Assembly: GCA_943788825.1 (NCBI GenBank)
Contig: CALSRT010000002.1
Location: 620,001 to 684,000, forward strand
From: UBA4582 sp002389265
GTDB lineage: Bacteria > Pseudomonadota > Gammaproteobacteria > Pseudomonadales > Azotimanducaceae
DNA: 64,000 bases
Direction of reading: 5' to 3'
A program made the position numbers and the translations under genes. Shown piece after piece: positions 1 through 7,727 of this stretch. The stretch's first letter is position 1. The number at the start of each line of letters is the position of its first letter. The notes beneath the pieces were generated by a model that searched no databases, was not told the origin of the DNA, and saw only the letters and a program-made list of their open reading frames with translations.

Positions 1-1118
1 GCACCTACCCAGATGGTGCCAATATTGTTGGCGGTTTGAGCGGCCAGAATCATCAGGGCGTAAGCACGCCCGCGCATATGATCCGGTGTGGTGAGCATCA
101 CGGTTGTTGCCCTGACCGCGACTGTGACGGCGTCTGCTGCGCCCAGCAAACCTATCATCAACAAACCCATCCAGAGTGAGTTGGCGAGACCAAAGCCGAA
201 CAAAATGAATCCGTAGGCGAAGGAAGCGTAGAGCACCAGCATGCCCTTGGCTTTGTAAGTCACAAACAGCAGAGCAACGAATGACCCTAGTATAGCCCCG
301 GCTGAATTGGCGGCGCCCAGCATGCCTGTGGCGCTAGCGCCTCCGGCAAATAGACCGAGGGCCAATACGGGCAAAATTTCTCGGTAGAAGGATGCTGTCG
401 TAATACCAATGTCTAGCAGAAAAAGCCCTGGCAAGATCGGGTGTTTTGAGACGTAGCTGAAACCAGCTTTGGTTTGCTGAATTTGTGAAGGCTTCACCTC
501 GCTGTGATCATGCCCCGCTGCTATGCCCTCGGCTTTGACGAAAAGGGGGAGCATTGCGGCGACACTGCCGATGATTGCCGCAGTCAGGAAAACCTCGGTT
601 GAACCGAAGTTGACCGCGACAAATGCAAACAGTAGCGGACCGGCGATCGCGGCGGCATTGGATGATGCAGTATCAGTTGAGACCGCCAGCATCAAATCAA
701 ATTTTGGGACAACGATAGGCACAATGGCCGCCCGAGCCGGGCTCGCGAGCATGTGGGTGCCAGCCATAACCGCGATGCCAAGATAGACAAAAAGTGGGGT
801 GAGGGCGTCTTGATATTCCAGCACACCAAGCACCGTCATTACCAGTGTGGTTGTGCCGTAGGCATACGCCATGAGTTTTTTGCGATCCATACGATCAGCA
901 AGATTCCCGGCCCACAACGTCACTGGAATCTGAACGACGAGCTGAACCACGCCGATTAACCCGACCAGGTATGCAGACCCGGTTTCATCTAACAACCATT
1001 GGGCTGTGCCGAGGATACGCATCCAACTGAGGATCGACCCCATAATGAGGATGACCCATAGAGCTCGATAATCCGCATAAAGGAATGCGCCCCAGGGTTT
1101 AGATTTTGCGGTGCTCAA
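1..1118 (-). CDS. MFS transporter, MFS_3/EntS-like (3' end outside window)
   Basis: Reading the minus strand from 1118 to 1 gives one uninterrupted frame of about 372 codons that leaves the window. It is very hydrophobic, with evenly spaced membrane segments. The MFS signature loop GNLADRMDRKK lies between the second and third segments, about residues 66-76. The overall pattern suggests the MFS_3 (EntS-type exporter) family; the substrate is unknown. The start is uncertain. TTG at 1118 gives the usual short N-terminus (SAKSKPWGAF) before the first segment, and no ATG lies upstream before an in-frame stop at 1152-1154. No good ribosome binding site is visible. A perfect FNR-type box lies about 40 bp upstream, at 1159-1172. 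Confidence 0.85.
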   Translation of the reverse strand, partial: MSTAKSKPWGAFLYADYRALWVILIMGSILSWMRILGTAQWLLDETGSAYLVGLIGVVQLVVQIPVTLWAGNLADRMDRKKLMAYAYGTTTLVMTVLGVLEYQDALTPLFVYLGIAVMAGTHMLASPARAAIVPIVVPKFDLMLAVSTDTASSNAAAIAGPLLFAFVAVNFGSTEVFLTAAIIGSVAAMLPLFVKAEGIAAGHDHSEVKPSQIQQTKAGFSYVSKHPILPGLFLLDIGITTASFYREILPVLALGLFAGGASATGMLGAANSAGAILGSFVALLFVTYKAKGMLVLYASFAYGFILFGFGLANSLWMGLLMIGLLGAADAVTVAVRATTVMLTTPDHMRGRAYALMILAAQTANNIGTIWVG

Positions 1119-1158
1119 TGAGGTTGCCTGGTTTACTAGCGAAGGCGAATGCTACCAC

Positions 1159-1172
1159 TTGATCGGTATCAA
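1159..1172 (-). promoter_or_regulatory. FNR/Anr-type box
   Basis: TTGAT-CGGT-ATCAA matches the FNR/Anr consensus TTGAT-N4-ATCAA at every position. It sits inside a longer dyad (1152-1179), 41 bp upstream of the proposed start of the MFS transporter and downstream of the methyltransferase stop. This suggests oxygen-responsive control of the transporter. The dyad could instead be the end hairpin of the upstream gene, but there is no U-run. Confidence 0.5.
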
Positions 1173-1261
1173 GAGGTAGTTGTGCGCTTTAGATAGAGGG
1201 CCACGATAGGGGGGCGCTTGGTCCTGGCACTTGGTCCCGAGCCCCCGGTTTGTCTCGGGTG

Positions 1262-2038
1262 TTATGGCTTTCGGAATTTCAAAGTCCAGCGATCAGTGTT
1301 GCCGGAAACACTGCGGCGACCCACCTCATAGATCAGCGCATCATCAAGTTTGTGGTGCAGAGTTGAAAAATCTACGAACTCGAACCCAGCAGCTTGAATT
1401 TCCTTAATCGCCAATATGGGGTCAAAACGGCGGCGGTTTTCACTATTGGGTGCTTCCATATGTCGAGCGGTATGATCAACGACTGCGTAAATGCCACCCT
1501 TCTTCAGGGCATCGAATGCGAGTTCATTCATCGCGGCCCGGCCTTCCTCGCCAAAATTATGATAATTGCGAAAGGTCACAACCATGTCCGCGCGCTTGAC
1601 GCCAAGACCTTTTTTCGGTGAATCCAGGCTGTAATTGCGTGAACCCTCTTCTCGATACAGGCGACCATCTTCGGCGACGATATTCATCTTTTCAAAGCCA
1701 GGCTTGTCACTGAGTTGCTCTTTTACACGAGTGGTACTAAGGGCCGCGTAATACTTTCCCTTCTCCGCCAGGGTGGGAGCGAGTAGTTTTGTGTACCAAC
1801 CGCCACCCGGCACCAGTTCAACGACGGTCATATCATCACGCAGACCAAAGAAGGCCAAAGTTTCAATAGGTTGTCGATTCTTGTCCCGGAAAATTTCCGC
1901 TTCGGTGCGAATATCACTCTTTAGAGCAGCTTCAAGTTTGGCTTTGGTCGCAGCGAACTTATCGCCATGATTATCAGCGTGACTCATAGAGGTGAAGGGG
2001 AGTAGCGCGAGTAGTATTGTGATTGACACTTGCTTCAT
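1262..2038 (-). CDS. Secreted class I SAM methyltransferase-like protein (COG4798 type)
   Basis: The 258-residue protein begins with a typical Sec signal peptide (MKQVSITILLALLPFTSMSHA), so export to the periplasm is expected. The mature part has a Rossmann-like stretch with VELVPGGGWYTKLLAP (about residues 70-85), which corresponds to methyltransferase motif I, and a later VVDHTA strand. This is the pattern of the uncharacterised 'predicted methyltransferase' family COG4798. The ATG at 2038 was chosen because it starts exactly at the signal peptide; the frame stays open to 2128 upstream. Whether a periplasmic protein of this kind uses SAM is not known. The gene runs in the same direction as the MFS transporter. 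Confidence 0.8.
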   Translation of the reverse strand: MKQVSITILLALLPFTSMSHADNHGDKFAATKAKLEAALKSDIRTEAEIFRDKNRQPIETLAFFGLRDDMTVVELVPGGGWYTKLLAPTLAEKGKYYAALSTTRVKEQLSDKPGFEKMNIVAEDGRLYREEGSRNYSLDSPKKGLGVKRADMVVTFRNYHNFGEEGRAAMNELAFDALKKGGIYAVVDHTARHMEAPNSENRRRFDPILAIKEIQAAGFEFVDFSTLHHKLDDALIYEVGRRSVSGNTDRWTLKFRKP

Positions 2039-2265
2039 CAGTGATGTCTTATGTTGATTAGTGAGGTATAGATTGTCGCTATTCTTTACGTGCTTTTTTG
2101 CTACTTGGTTCTCAGGATTCGCCCACAAAAAACAAAAAATGGGAGCTGATCACTTTGAGCTTCTTTTTTGAGCTAAGGAACAATCCCGGAGAGTAGGGGG
2201 TGTTGTTGATCCGCTGCCAATTTCCCCGCTGCCAGTTCCCCCGCGTAGGCGACTCCGTTTCTGAT

Positions 2266-2295
2266 TTGACCTTGCCGGCATATTTACTGTATAGA
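2266..2295 (+). promoter_or_regulatory. Sigma-70-like promoter of the Crp-family gene
   Basis: TTGACC (2266-2271) and TATAGA (2290-2295) are separated by 18 bp, close to the sigma-70 consensus. Transcription would start near 2302, giving a leader of about 25 nt before the ATG at 2327. Confidence 0.5.
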
Positions 2296-2326
2296 TGCGC
2301 AGTCTACCAAACCAAATTCTGTTGAT

Positions 2327-3025
2327 ATGAATCCACAGCACTTAGATGAACCTTCCCTCCTGCGCACCGGTGGTGTCTGGAACTGGCTTAAGTCTATCTC
2401 GGATGAAGCCTACATAGCCCTGAACGATGCCTGCCGGCCACTGCAGTTGCCTCGTGGTGAGATGCTTTATCACCGGGGTGATGAGGTCACGTCTATCTAT
2501 CAAATTATTTCCGGGCGAGTGCAGTTCAGCGTTTTTTCCTCAAAGGGTAAGGAAATTCGCTATGTCCACATGGTACCGGGCGACTGCTTTGGCGAGCTAA
2601 GCATTTTTGGCGGCAGGCCAGCGCATCACGATGCAGAAGCAGAGGTTGATACCGTCATGCTGAAGATCAGCGCGCAGGACTTTCATCGGCTGCGAAAGGT
2701 TTTTCCGGAAATCAACGAAGCCCTACTGCTGTTTCTGGCAAGACGGGTGAGAACTGTCTACGACACACTCGATGATGCCTATCTGCTGGATATGCCGCAC
2801 CGGCTGGGTCGGCGGTTGTGGGTACTTTACCGGGCCAGTTTGCGCGAGGAAATTTCCAGCAAGATCACGATATCCCATGAAGACCTGGCTATGATGATCG
2901 GCAGTTCCCGGCAGAGTGTCACGGGTATTCTCAAAGGCTGGGAGCGAGAAGGTTGGCTGGTGCAAACCTATGGTCACATCGAACTGCTGCTACCAGAGAT
3001 GCTCTTGGCATTTATCAGCGAATAG
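2327..3025 (+). CDS. Crp/Fnr-family transcription regulator
   Basis: The 232-residue protein has a cyclic-nucleotide-binding-type beta barrel at about residues 30-130 (RGEMLYHRGDEV, GDCFGELSIFGGRPAHHDAEA), a dimerisation helix, and a Crp-type winged helix at about 165-225. Its recognition helix reads GSSRQSVTGILKGWEREG, matching the position of CSRETVGRILK in E. coli CRP. No FNR cysteine cluster is present at the N-terminus, so an Fe-S sensor is unlikely; the effector is unknown. It lies at the head of the catabolic cluster. Four copies of a CRP-geometry palindrome occur before the following operons, the first only 3 bp after this gene's stop. It is the obvious candidate to bind them, which is inference. 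Confidence 0.9.
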   Translation: MNPQHLDEPSLLRTGGVWNWLKSISDEAYIALNDACRPLQLPRGEMLYHRGDEVTSIYQIISGRVQFSVFSSKGKEIRYVHMVPGDCFGELSIFGGRPAHHDAEAEVDTVMLKISAQDFHRLRKVFPEINEALLLFLARRVRTVYDTLDDAYLLDMPHRLGRRLWVLYRASLREEISSKITISHEDLAMMIGSSRQSVTGILKGWEREGWLVQTYGHIELLLPEMLLAFISE

Positions 3026-3027
3026 AA

Positions 3028-3043
3028 TGTCGGCCAGCCGACA
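3028..3043 (+). promoter_or_regulatory. CRP-like operator, site 1
   Basis: TGTCGGCCAGCCGACA is a perfect palindrome with the geometry of a CRP site (5-bp arms TGTCG/CGACA, 6-bp spacer). Its centre is 92.5 bp before the DUF2817 start. A -10-like CACAAT lies at 3066-3071, as expected for activation from about -41.5. Confidence 0.65.
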
Positions 3044-3127
3044 GACCGCAGATGCCTGCCGCAAGCACAATGCTTCGATTAGCCAGGGATATTGAAAACC
3101 TATTTCCCTGAATAGGAGAAATGAACC

Positions 3128-4213
3128 ATGGTTGCTGAATATTTTTCGAATGATTACTTTCAGGCTCGCGCGAAGTTCCTGGACGCAGCCAGTGCTGCTG
3201 GTGGCGTTGTCGAATCCCATCTTAATCCAAATGGCGCAGGCCCCGACGGCGAAGCTATCTATACTGATGTAGCCGTTTTCGGTGATCCAACCCTGCCGAA
3301 AGTTGTCATGATCATCTCGGCTACCCATGGCAATGAGGGTTTTTGTGGTTCTGGCTGTCAGGTTGCCTATCTGCAAGAAGGCTGGGTAGACAAACGTGCG
3401 CCAGATACCTGCGTGGTGATGGTGCATGCACTTAATTGTTACGGTTTTGCCAATATCAGGCGAGTCACGGAAGACAACGCTGACCTCAACAGAAATTTTG
3501 TCGATCACACCAAAGCCTATCCTGATAACAAAGGTTATCGGGATATCCATCATTTGCTTGTGCCACAAGACTGGACGACAGAAACACTGAAACAAGCCAA
3601 CCGGGGGCTGGCGATTTATCGCAGTGAGCACAGCCCGGAAGCACTCCAGAGGGCGATCTCTGGCGGCCAGTATTCTCATCCACAAGGGGTTTTCTTCGGT
3701 GGTAACAAACCTTGCTGGTCAAATACGCTGCTCCGAACGCTGGTCAATCAATATTGTCTGGACAAGGCCCATGTCGCCCTGATCGACTTTCATACCGGCT
3801 TGGGACCCGCGGGTTATGGTGAACTGATTCTCAATGGTGATTTCGGTGACTCCTATGAGCGTGCCCAGCAGTGGTATAACCATGAGGTCACCAGTTTTCA
3901 GGACGGCTCTTCAACTTCCGCAGAGCTGACAGGCATGATCTGTTATGCGTTCCTGGATGCTATACCTGCCGACAGGTTGACGGGTATAGCAGTTGAATAT
4001 GGGACTGTTGAGGGTAAGGAAGTCATTTACGCCATGCGATTTGATAACTGGATAAGTCAGTTTGAAAAGCCCGGGACTGCCCGCTGGCACGAAGGTAAAA
4101 AAGCCATGCGGGATGCCCTTTACTGTGACAATGACGAATGGAAAGGCAAGGTGTGGGCGCGTGCACAGTGGGTATTGACGCATACCTATCAGGGTTTGGG
4201 TAGTATCAATTAA
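3128..4213 (+). CDS. DUF2817 family zinc peptidase (M14-like)
   Basis: The 361-residue protein matches the DUF2817 family, relatives of M14 zinc carboxypeptidases. The zinc motif HGNE is at residues 67-70 (SATHGNEGF), followed by ADLNRNF at about 119-125 and a third-ligand candidate in LIDFHTGLGP (about 217-226). A catalytic Glu fits VEYGTVEG near residue 290. No signal peptide is seen, so it is probably cytoplasmic. Substrates of the family are not established; hydrolysis of an amide or peptide bond at a chain end is the likely role. AGGAG lies 9 bp before the ATG. Operator site 1 precedes it. It converges with, and overlaps by 4 bp, the serine hydrolase gene. Confidence 0.88.
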   Translation: MVAEYFSNDYFQARAKFLDAASAAGGVVESHLNPNGAGPDGEAIYTDVAVFGDPTLPKVVMIISATHGNEGFCGSGCQVAYLQEGWVDKRAPDTCVVMVHALNCYGFANIRRVTEDNADLNRNFVDHTKAYPDNKGYRDIHHLLVPQDWTTETLKQANRGLAIYRSEHSPEALQRAISGGQYSHPQGVFFGGNKPCWSNTLLRTLVNQYCLDKAHVALIDFHTGLGPAGYGELILNGDFGDSYERAQQWYNHEVTSFQDGSSTSAELTGMICYAFLDAIPADRLTGIAVEYGTVEGKEVIYAMRFDNWISQFEKPGTARWHEGKKAMRDALYCDNDEWKGKVWARAQWVLTHTYQGLGSIN

Positions 4214-5538
4214 CGCCTCACAAGCACTCGACCACCAATCCTGAGCCAAGCACAAGGCTGACCGCGCGCACCGCCTATATCAATTGGCAGATTGTTGATG
4301 ACTGCCATTCGGCTATTGATAAAACCAACCGCTGATTTGGCCGGCATGCCAGCAAAACCCGGAGGTGTTGCTGCCAGCATTAACTGACCGTTTTCTTCAG
4401 TCAGATCAACAGTCACGGCGGCGTTACCAAATTGACCCGTAAACAGTTCGGGCTTTATTTTGAAATCTTTTACCGGTCTTGGTGGCATGAACATCTTGAC
4501 TTTCATTGAATCGAAAACAGCGGCCATAACCTCGCGGCTGAAATTTGGCCCATGTCCACCATTGCTCAGGCAGACAACGGCAATGTCTTTTTCGCTGCAG
4601 ATAATCAGGTCAGAGGACTGGCCAACAGTCCCACCGGGGTGACCAAAAACCTTCACATCACCCCATTTTGCCAGGCGCCAGGGCATCCCAACCTGCCAGG
4701 GCCAGTCCTTATCATTGCTGCGTACCTGCGGTTTCTGCATTTCACGCACTGATTTTGCCGTGAGGATTCGCTGGCCGTTTAAGCCCACACCGTTATTCTT
4801 ATGCACAGCGGCATACTTCAGCAGATCAGACGCGGTCATTGCCGGAGTAGAGCCAGCAGCTTTTTGGCCGATCGAGAGATAGGCAACTTTTGGCACCATA
4901 AGACGACCGGCACGTTGAGGATCTGGCAGATGTCCAACAGCCACTCGAAAACGCAGGTTATCTTCCAGGCGACTGAGTGCGTGGTGCATTTCAAGCGGTG
5001 CAAATATTCTCTTGTCGAGGGACGTATCAAACGACCGCTGATCGAGCACTTCGATGACGCGGCCGAGAGCGCTGAAGCCGAGATTGTTATACGAATAGTT
5101 GGTACCAGGTTCAAACAGAAACGGCAGCGACACAGACTTGTCCAACAATTCTTCGATGGCCCTGTCGCCGGTATCAGTGCGTGGAAAAAAGTCGCCGTCG
5201 ATACCGCTTTGGTGCGTCAACAACTGTCGCAGGGTGACCTTCCGCAGCCGCTTCATATCGGCATTTTTGAAATCTGGCAGGTGCTTTACAACTCCATCGT
5301 CCAGTTCCAGGCGACCTTCATCACGCAACTGCATAATCATACTGGCGGTAAACGTTTTAGTGATCGAGCCGATCTGGAATACGGTGTCAGTAGTGGCTCT
5401 GACCCGCGTATTGCGATTGACAACACCTGTCGCAACCTGACTGACAATTTCTTGGCCCTTAAGCACCGCAACACTCGCCCCCGGTACCCCGTGCGCCTTG
5501 GCGGCACGTTTTACAACCTCTTCAAGATTTATCGACAT
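4210..5538 (-). CDS. Serine hydrolase, class C beta-lactamase/esterase family
   Basis: The 442-residue protein has the catalytic pattern of the beta-lactamase (PF00144) fold: S58-I-T-K61 in QIGSITKTF, Y150-N-N152 in NYSYNNLG, and HPGG in VFGHPGGTVGQ near residue 297, which replaces the KTG box. Such proteins are usually esterases, amidases or D-aminopeptidases rather than true beta-lactamases. An extra C-terminal domain of about 100 residues follows. No signal peptide is visible. It runs opposite to its neighbours, and no copy of the TGTCG-N6-CGACA operator was found directly upstream. Its link to the catabolic cluster rests on position only. Confidence 0.88.
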   Translation of the reverse strand: MSINLEEVVKRAAKAHGVPGASVAVLKGQEIVSQVATGVVNRNTRVRATTDTVFQIGSITKTFTASMIMQLRDEGRLELDDGVVKHLPDFKNADMKRLRKVTLRQLLTHQSGIDGDFFPRTDTGDRAIEELLDKSVSLPFLFEPGTNYSYNNLGFSALGRVIEVLDQRSFDTSLDKRIFAPLEMHHALSRLEDNLRFRVAVGHLPDPQRAGRLMVPKVAYLSIGQKAAGSTPAMTASDLLKYAAVHKNNGVGLNGQRILTAKSVREMQKPQVRSNDKDWPWQVGMPWRLAKWGDVKVFGHPGGTVGQSSDLIICSEKDIAVVCLSNGGHGPNFSREVMAAVFDSMKVKMFMPPRPVKDFKIKPELFTGQFGNAAVTVDLTEENGQLMLAATPPGFAGMPAKSAVGFINSRMAVINNLPIDIGGARGQPCAWLRIGGRVLVRR

Positions 5539-5810
5539 CTGGTTTCTCCGCTAAAGAAGACAAAAAGTGATTTATTCAGTGCTCAATCGCCTGACAAGCA
5601 GGCCAGCAAAAAAATGGAATCTGGCGTCATATTACAGGCCACCGGTGCTAATGTGACTATCGCAATAGTCCCGCGGGCTGGATGGCTCAATGAATCGCCT
5701 TATCCACGAATGGGTTTCAGGACTACAGGATATCCCGCTGCGGAACTGAAATGAAACAGAACTGCGGGGCTATAGCCAGGTTAAACATCAAAGTAGACAG
5801 CAAAAACCAA

Positions 5811-6047
5811 TTACATACCTGAGGACCAAAGGGTCAGTGTATGCTCGACTGATTTTCGCCCGAAGTACACCAACGCAACACCCAGCACCAGCGCAAGCAG
5901 ACAGGCCGCCGCACTGATGCTTATCAGTCCGCCAAGAACCTCAAAGCGCGCAAAGAACGCAAAGAACGCAAAGAACTCAACCACCTCTCGTCCAATACCG
6001 TAACCTCCGCCCCTCACTACCGAGACAAACGAATTTGGCGCTAACAA
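5811..6047 (-). CDS. Possible small membrane protein (doubtful)
   Basis: This is an open frame of 78 codons with one strongly hydrophobic segment (about residues 38-62). Much of its N-terminal half (FFAFFAFFARFE) is simply the translation of a 9-bp tandem repeat, so it may be a chance frame. No family is recognised and no clear ribosome binding site was found. Confidence 0.2.
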   Translation of the reverse strand: MLAPNSFVSVVRGGGYGIGREVVEFFAFFAFFARFEVLGGLISISAAACLLALVLGVALVYFGRKSVEHTLTLWSSGM

Positions 6048-6090
6048 TGGTCAAAAGGGTGCTTGATCAGAGTCTCCCCAATACTGAAAT

Positions 6091-6106
6091 TGTCGTCTAG
6101 CTGACA
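6091..6106 (+). promoter_or_regulatory. CRP-like operator, site 2
   Basis: TGTCGTCTAGCTGACA repeats the CRP-geometry palindrome with one arm mismatch. Its centre is 92.5 bp before the start at 6191, the same distance as site 1. TATTGT at 6129-6134 occupies the position that CACAAT has after site 1. Confidence 0.6.
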
Positions 6107-6190
6107 GGCAGTAGGACATTTATCGGACTATTGTGCACCACTGCTAGGAAACTACTTAGCTTTGACATAATCGTTCCTGAGGAGATGAGC

Positions 6191-7390
6191 ATGAAAATCA
6201 CCGATGTAAAAACCTGGGCTGTCGCAACGCCACCGCCGAATAAAGGCGGCGCTTACTGGATATTCGTTAAGCTCACCACAGATAACGGCATTTGTGGATA
6301 TGGGGAAGTTTACGGCGTGCCATTTGCCCCACGTTTAGTTTGCGCGATGGTTGAAGATGTTGCGGCACGGCATGTCATCGGCAGAAGCCCTCATGAAATC
6401 GAAAATATGTGGCGCATAATCTATTCAGACGGGTTTGTGCAACGACCGGATATCAGTACCGGCGGCGTCTTGTCTGGCCTCGAAATTGCCTGCTGGGATA
6501 TTATGGGCAAAGCCATGAACCAGCCGGTTTACAACCTGTTGGGCGGAAAAGTGCATGAACGTCTGCGCTCCTATACGTATCTCTATCCCGAAGAACAACC
6601 GAATGCAGGCGTTGCCAAAGACTTCCACGGTGACATCAACCAAGCGCCAGCTCGACTGCAACAGTACATGGATATGGGCTTTACAGCCGTTGGCTATGAC
6701 CCGGTCATGCCGATGGGATCTTTTGATCCTCGCCAACTGTCACTGGGAGAGCTTGAAAGAGCCGAGAAAATGACCCGGGAAATGCGCGAGGTCGCAGGCA
6801 GCAAATGTGACCTGATGATCAAGACCCATGGCAAAATGACAACGTCCAGCGCCATTCGGCTGGCACGGCGGTTGGAAAAATACGACCCGCTGTGGTTCGA
6901 AGAACCCGTACCGCCAGACAATCGCAAAGAAATGGCGCGCGTTGCCAGTTCCACCACAATCCCCATCTCCGGTGGTGAACGTTTGGTGAGCAGGTTCGAG
7001 TTTAACGATCTGCTGCAACAGCAGGCGGTACAGATATTACAACCCGCCCTTGGCCGCGTCGGCGGAATTTTTGAGGGCAAGAAAATTGCAGCCATGGCAG
7101 AGGCACACTATGCACAGTTTGCGCCTCATCTTTACGCAGGTCCGATCGAAGCTGCGGCCAATATTCAGTTGTCTGCCAGCTTACCCAACTTCCTGATTCT
7201 TGAAAGTATTGAGACTTTTGAGGGTTTTTCTAATCAATTGTTAACAAAACCTATCAGGTGGGAAGACGGTTACGTTGTAGTTCCGGACGAGCCAGGTTTA
7301 GGGTTCGAGCTGAACGAAGCATTTTGCGATGCGAACCCATATACCAGTGACACCGTCTTTCCACCCATGGCAAAAAGACCGCTGGGGTAG
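6191..7390 (+). CDS. Mandelate racemase/muconate lactonizing enzyme family protein (sugar-acid dehydratase-like)
   Basis: This 399-residue member of the enolase superfamily has an N-terminal capping domain (about 1-115) and a C-terminal TIM barrel with WFEEPVPP (E237/E238), GGERL (E263) and APHLYAGP. The closest resemblance is to the galactonate dehydratase-like subgroup. At the first metal-ligand position, where that subgroup has Asp before HG, this protein reads I-K211-T-H213-G, so metal binding may differ. The ATG at 6191 was chosen because GAGGAG (6179-6184) lies 6 bp upstream and the protein then begins MKITDV, like the second copy at 15170. The frame is open further upstream. Dehydration or isomerisation of a hydroxy-acid is likely; the substrate is unknown. 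Confidence 0.88.
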   Translation: MKITDVKTWAVATPPPNKGGAYWIFVKLTTDNGICGYGEVYGVPFAPRLVCAMVEDVAARHVIGRSPHEIENMWRIIYSDGFVQRPDISTGGVLSGLEIACWDIMGKAMNQPVYNLLGGKVHERLRSYTYLYPEEQPNAGVAKDFHGDINQAPARLQQYMDMGFTAVGYDPVMPMGSFDPRQLSLGELERAEKMTREMREVAGSKCDLMIKTHGKMTTSSAIRLARRLEKYDPLWFEEPVPPDNRKEMARVASSTTIPISGGERLVSRFEFNDLLQQQAVQILQPALGRVGGIFEGKKIAAMAEAHYAQFAPHLYAGPIEAAANIQLSASLPNFLILESIETFEGFSNQLLTKPIRWEDGYVVVPDEPGLGFELNEAFCDANPYTSDTVFPPMAKRPLG

Positions 7391-7445
7391 GTCAGTTTGC
7401 CAATGAGCCCTCGCTGTTTTTCGTGAGATCACCTCAAGCCTGACG

Positions 7446-7508
7446 ATGCGGTTCATGGCGTGGCACTAAGATCTGCCAGTTCATTGAACCGCATTTTGAG
7501 GTTTGCGA
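7446..7508 (+). terminator. Large inverted repeat, probable terminator
   Basis: ATGCGGTTCA (7446-7455) pairs perfectly with TGAACCGCAT (7495-7504). An inner TGGC/GCCA pair follows, and a short T-run (TTTT) follows the hairpin. It lies 56 bp after the stop of the enolase-superfamily gene, so it probably ends that transcript. The loop is unusually long for a rho-independent terminator. Confidence 0.4.
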
Positions 7509-7624
7509 GGCGAGAACATCGCCTCTCGCCGTCACCGATGAGCGTTGAGGTACAAGCCTCGGGGCCAACGCAGAATTGGCATGGCTCTTTGCGAACTGCA
7601 AAATGAAGCTTATAACCCGCAAAT

Positions 7625-7640
7625 TGTCGCCCAGCCGACA
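7625..7640 (+). promoter_or_regulatory. CRP-like operator, site 3
   Basis: TGTCGCCCAGCCGACA repeats the palindrome with intact TGTCG and CGACA arms. Its centre is 95.5 bp before the ThDP enzyme start at 7728. A -10-like TATGGC lies at 7665-7670. Confidence 0.6.
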
Positions 7641-7727
7641 GACATCACATACATTTCCCGCCAGTATGGCCATTCAAGACCAGAAATTCTGTCTGGCCTT
7701 TATATCATCGTTACCAAGGAGAAACAC

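Larger units (their letters stand above)
5539..6190. other. Long intergenic stretch with tandem repeat and operator
   Basis: About 650 bp lie between the serine hydrolase and the first enolase-superfamily gene. They hold a short tandem repeat of GCAAAGAAC (about 5946-5976), the doubtful 78-codon frame, and operator site 2. Nothing else was recognised. Confidence 0.5.
7391..7727. other. Intergenic region with large hairpin and operator
   Basis: The 337 bp between the enolase-superfamily gene and the ThDP gene contain an inverted repeat (7446-7504) and operator site 3. An open minus-strand frame here (7434-7673) shows no protein features and is discounted. Confidence 0.5.

Noticed and set aside
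2990..3685. A 231-codon minus-strand open frame
   Set aside because: It lies opposite the DUF2817 gene and shows no protein features of its own.
4210..5538. True beta-lactamase resistance gene
   Set aside because: The KTG box is replaced by HPGG and the overall pattern fits general esterase or peptidase relatives.
4801..5754. A 317-codon plus-strand open frame
   Set aside because: It lies opposite the serine hydrolase, whose catalytic motifs are clear; the plus frame has no family features.
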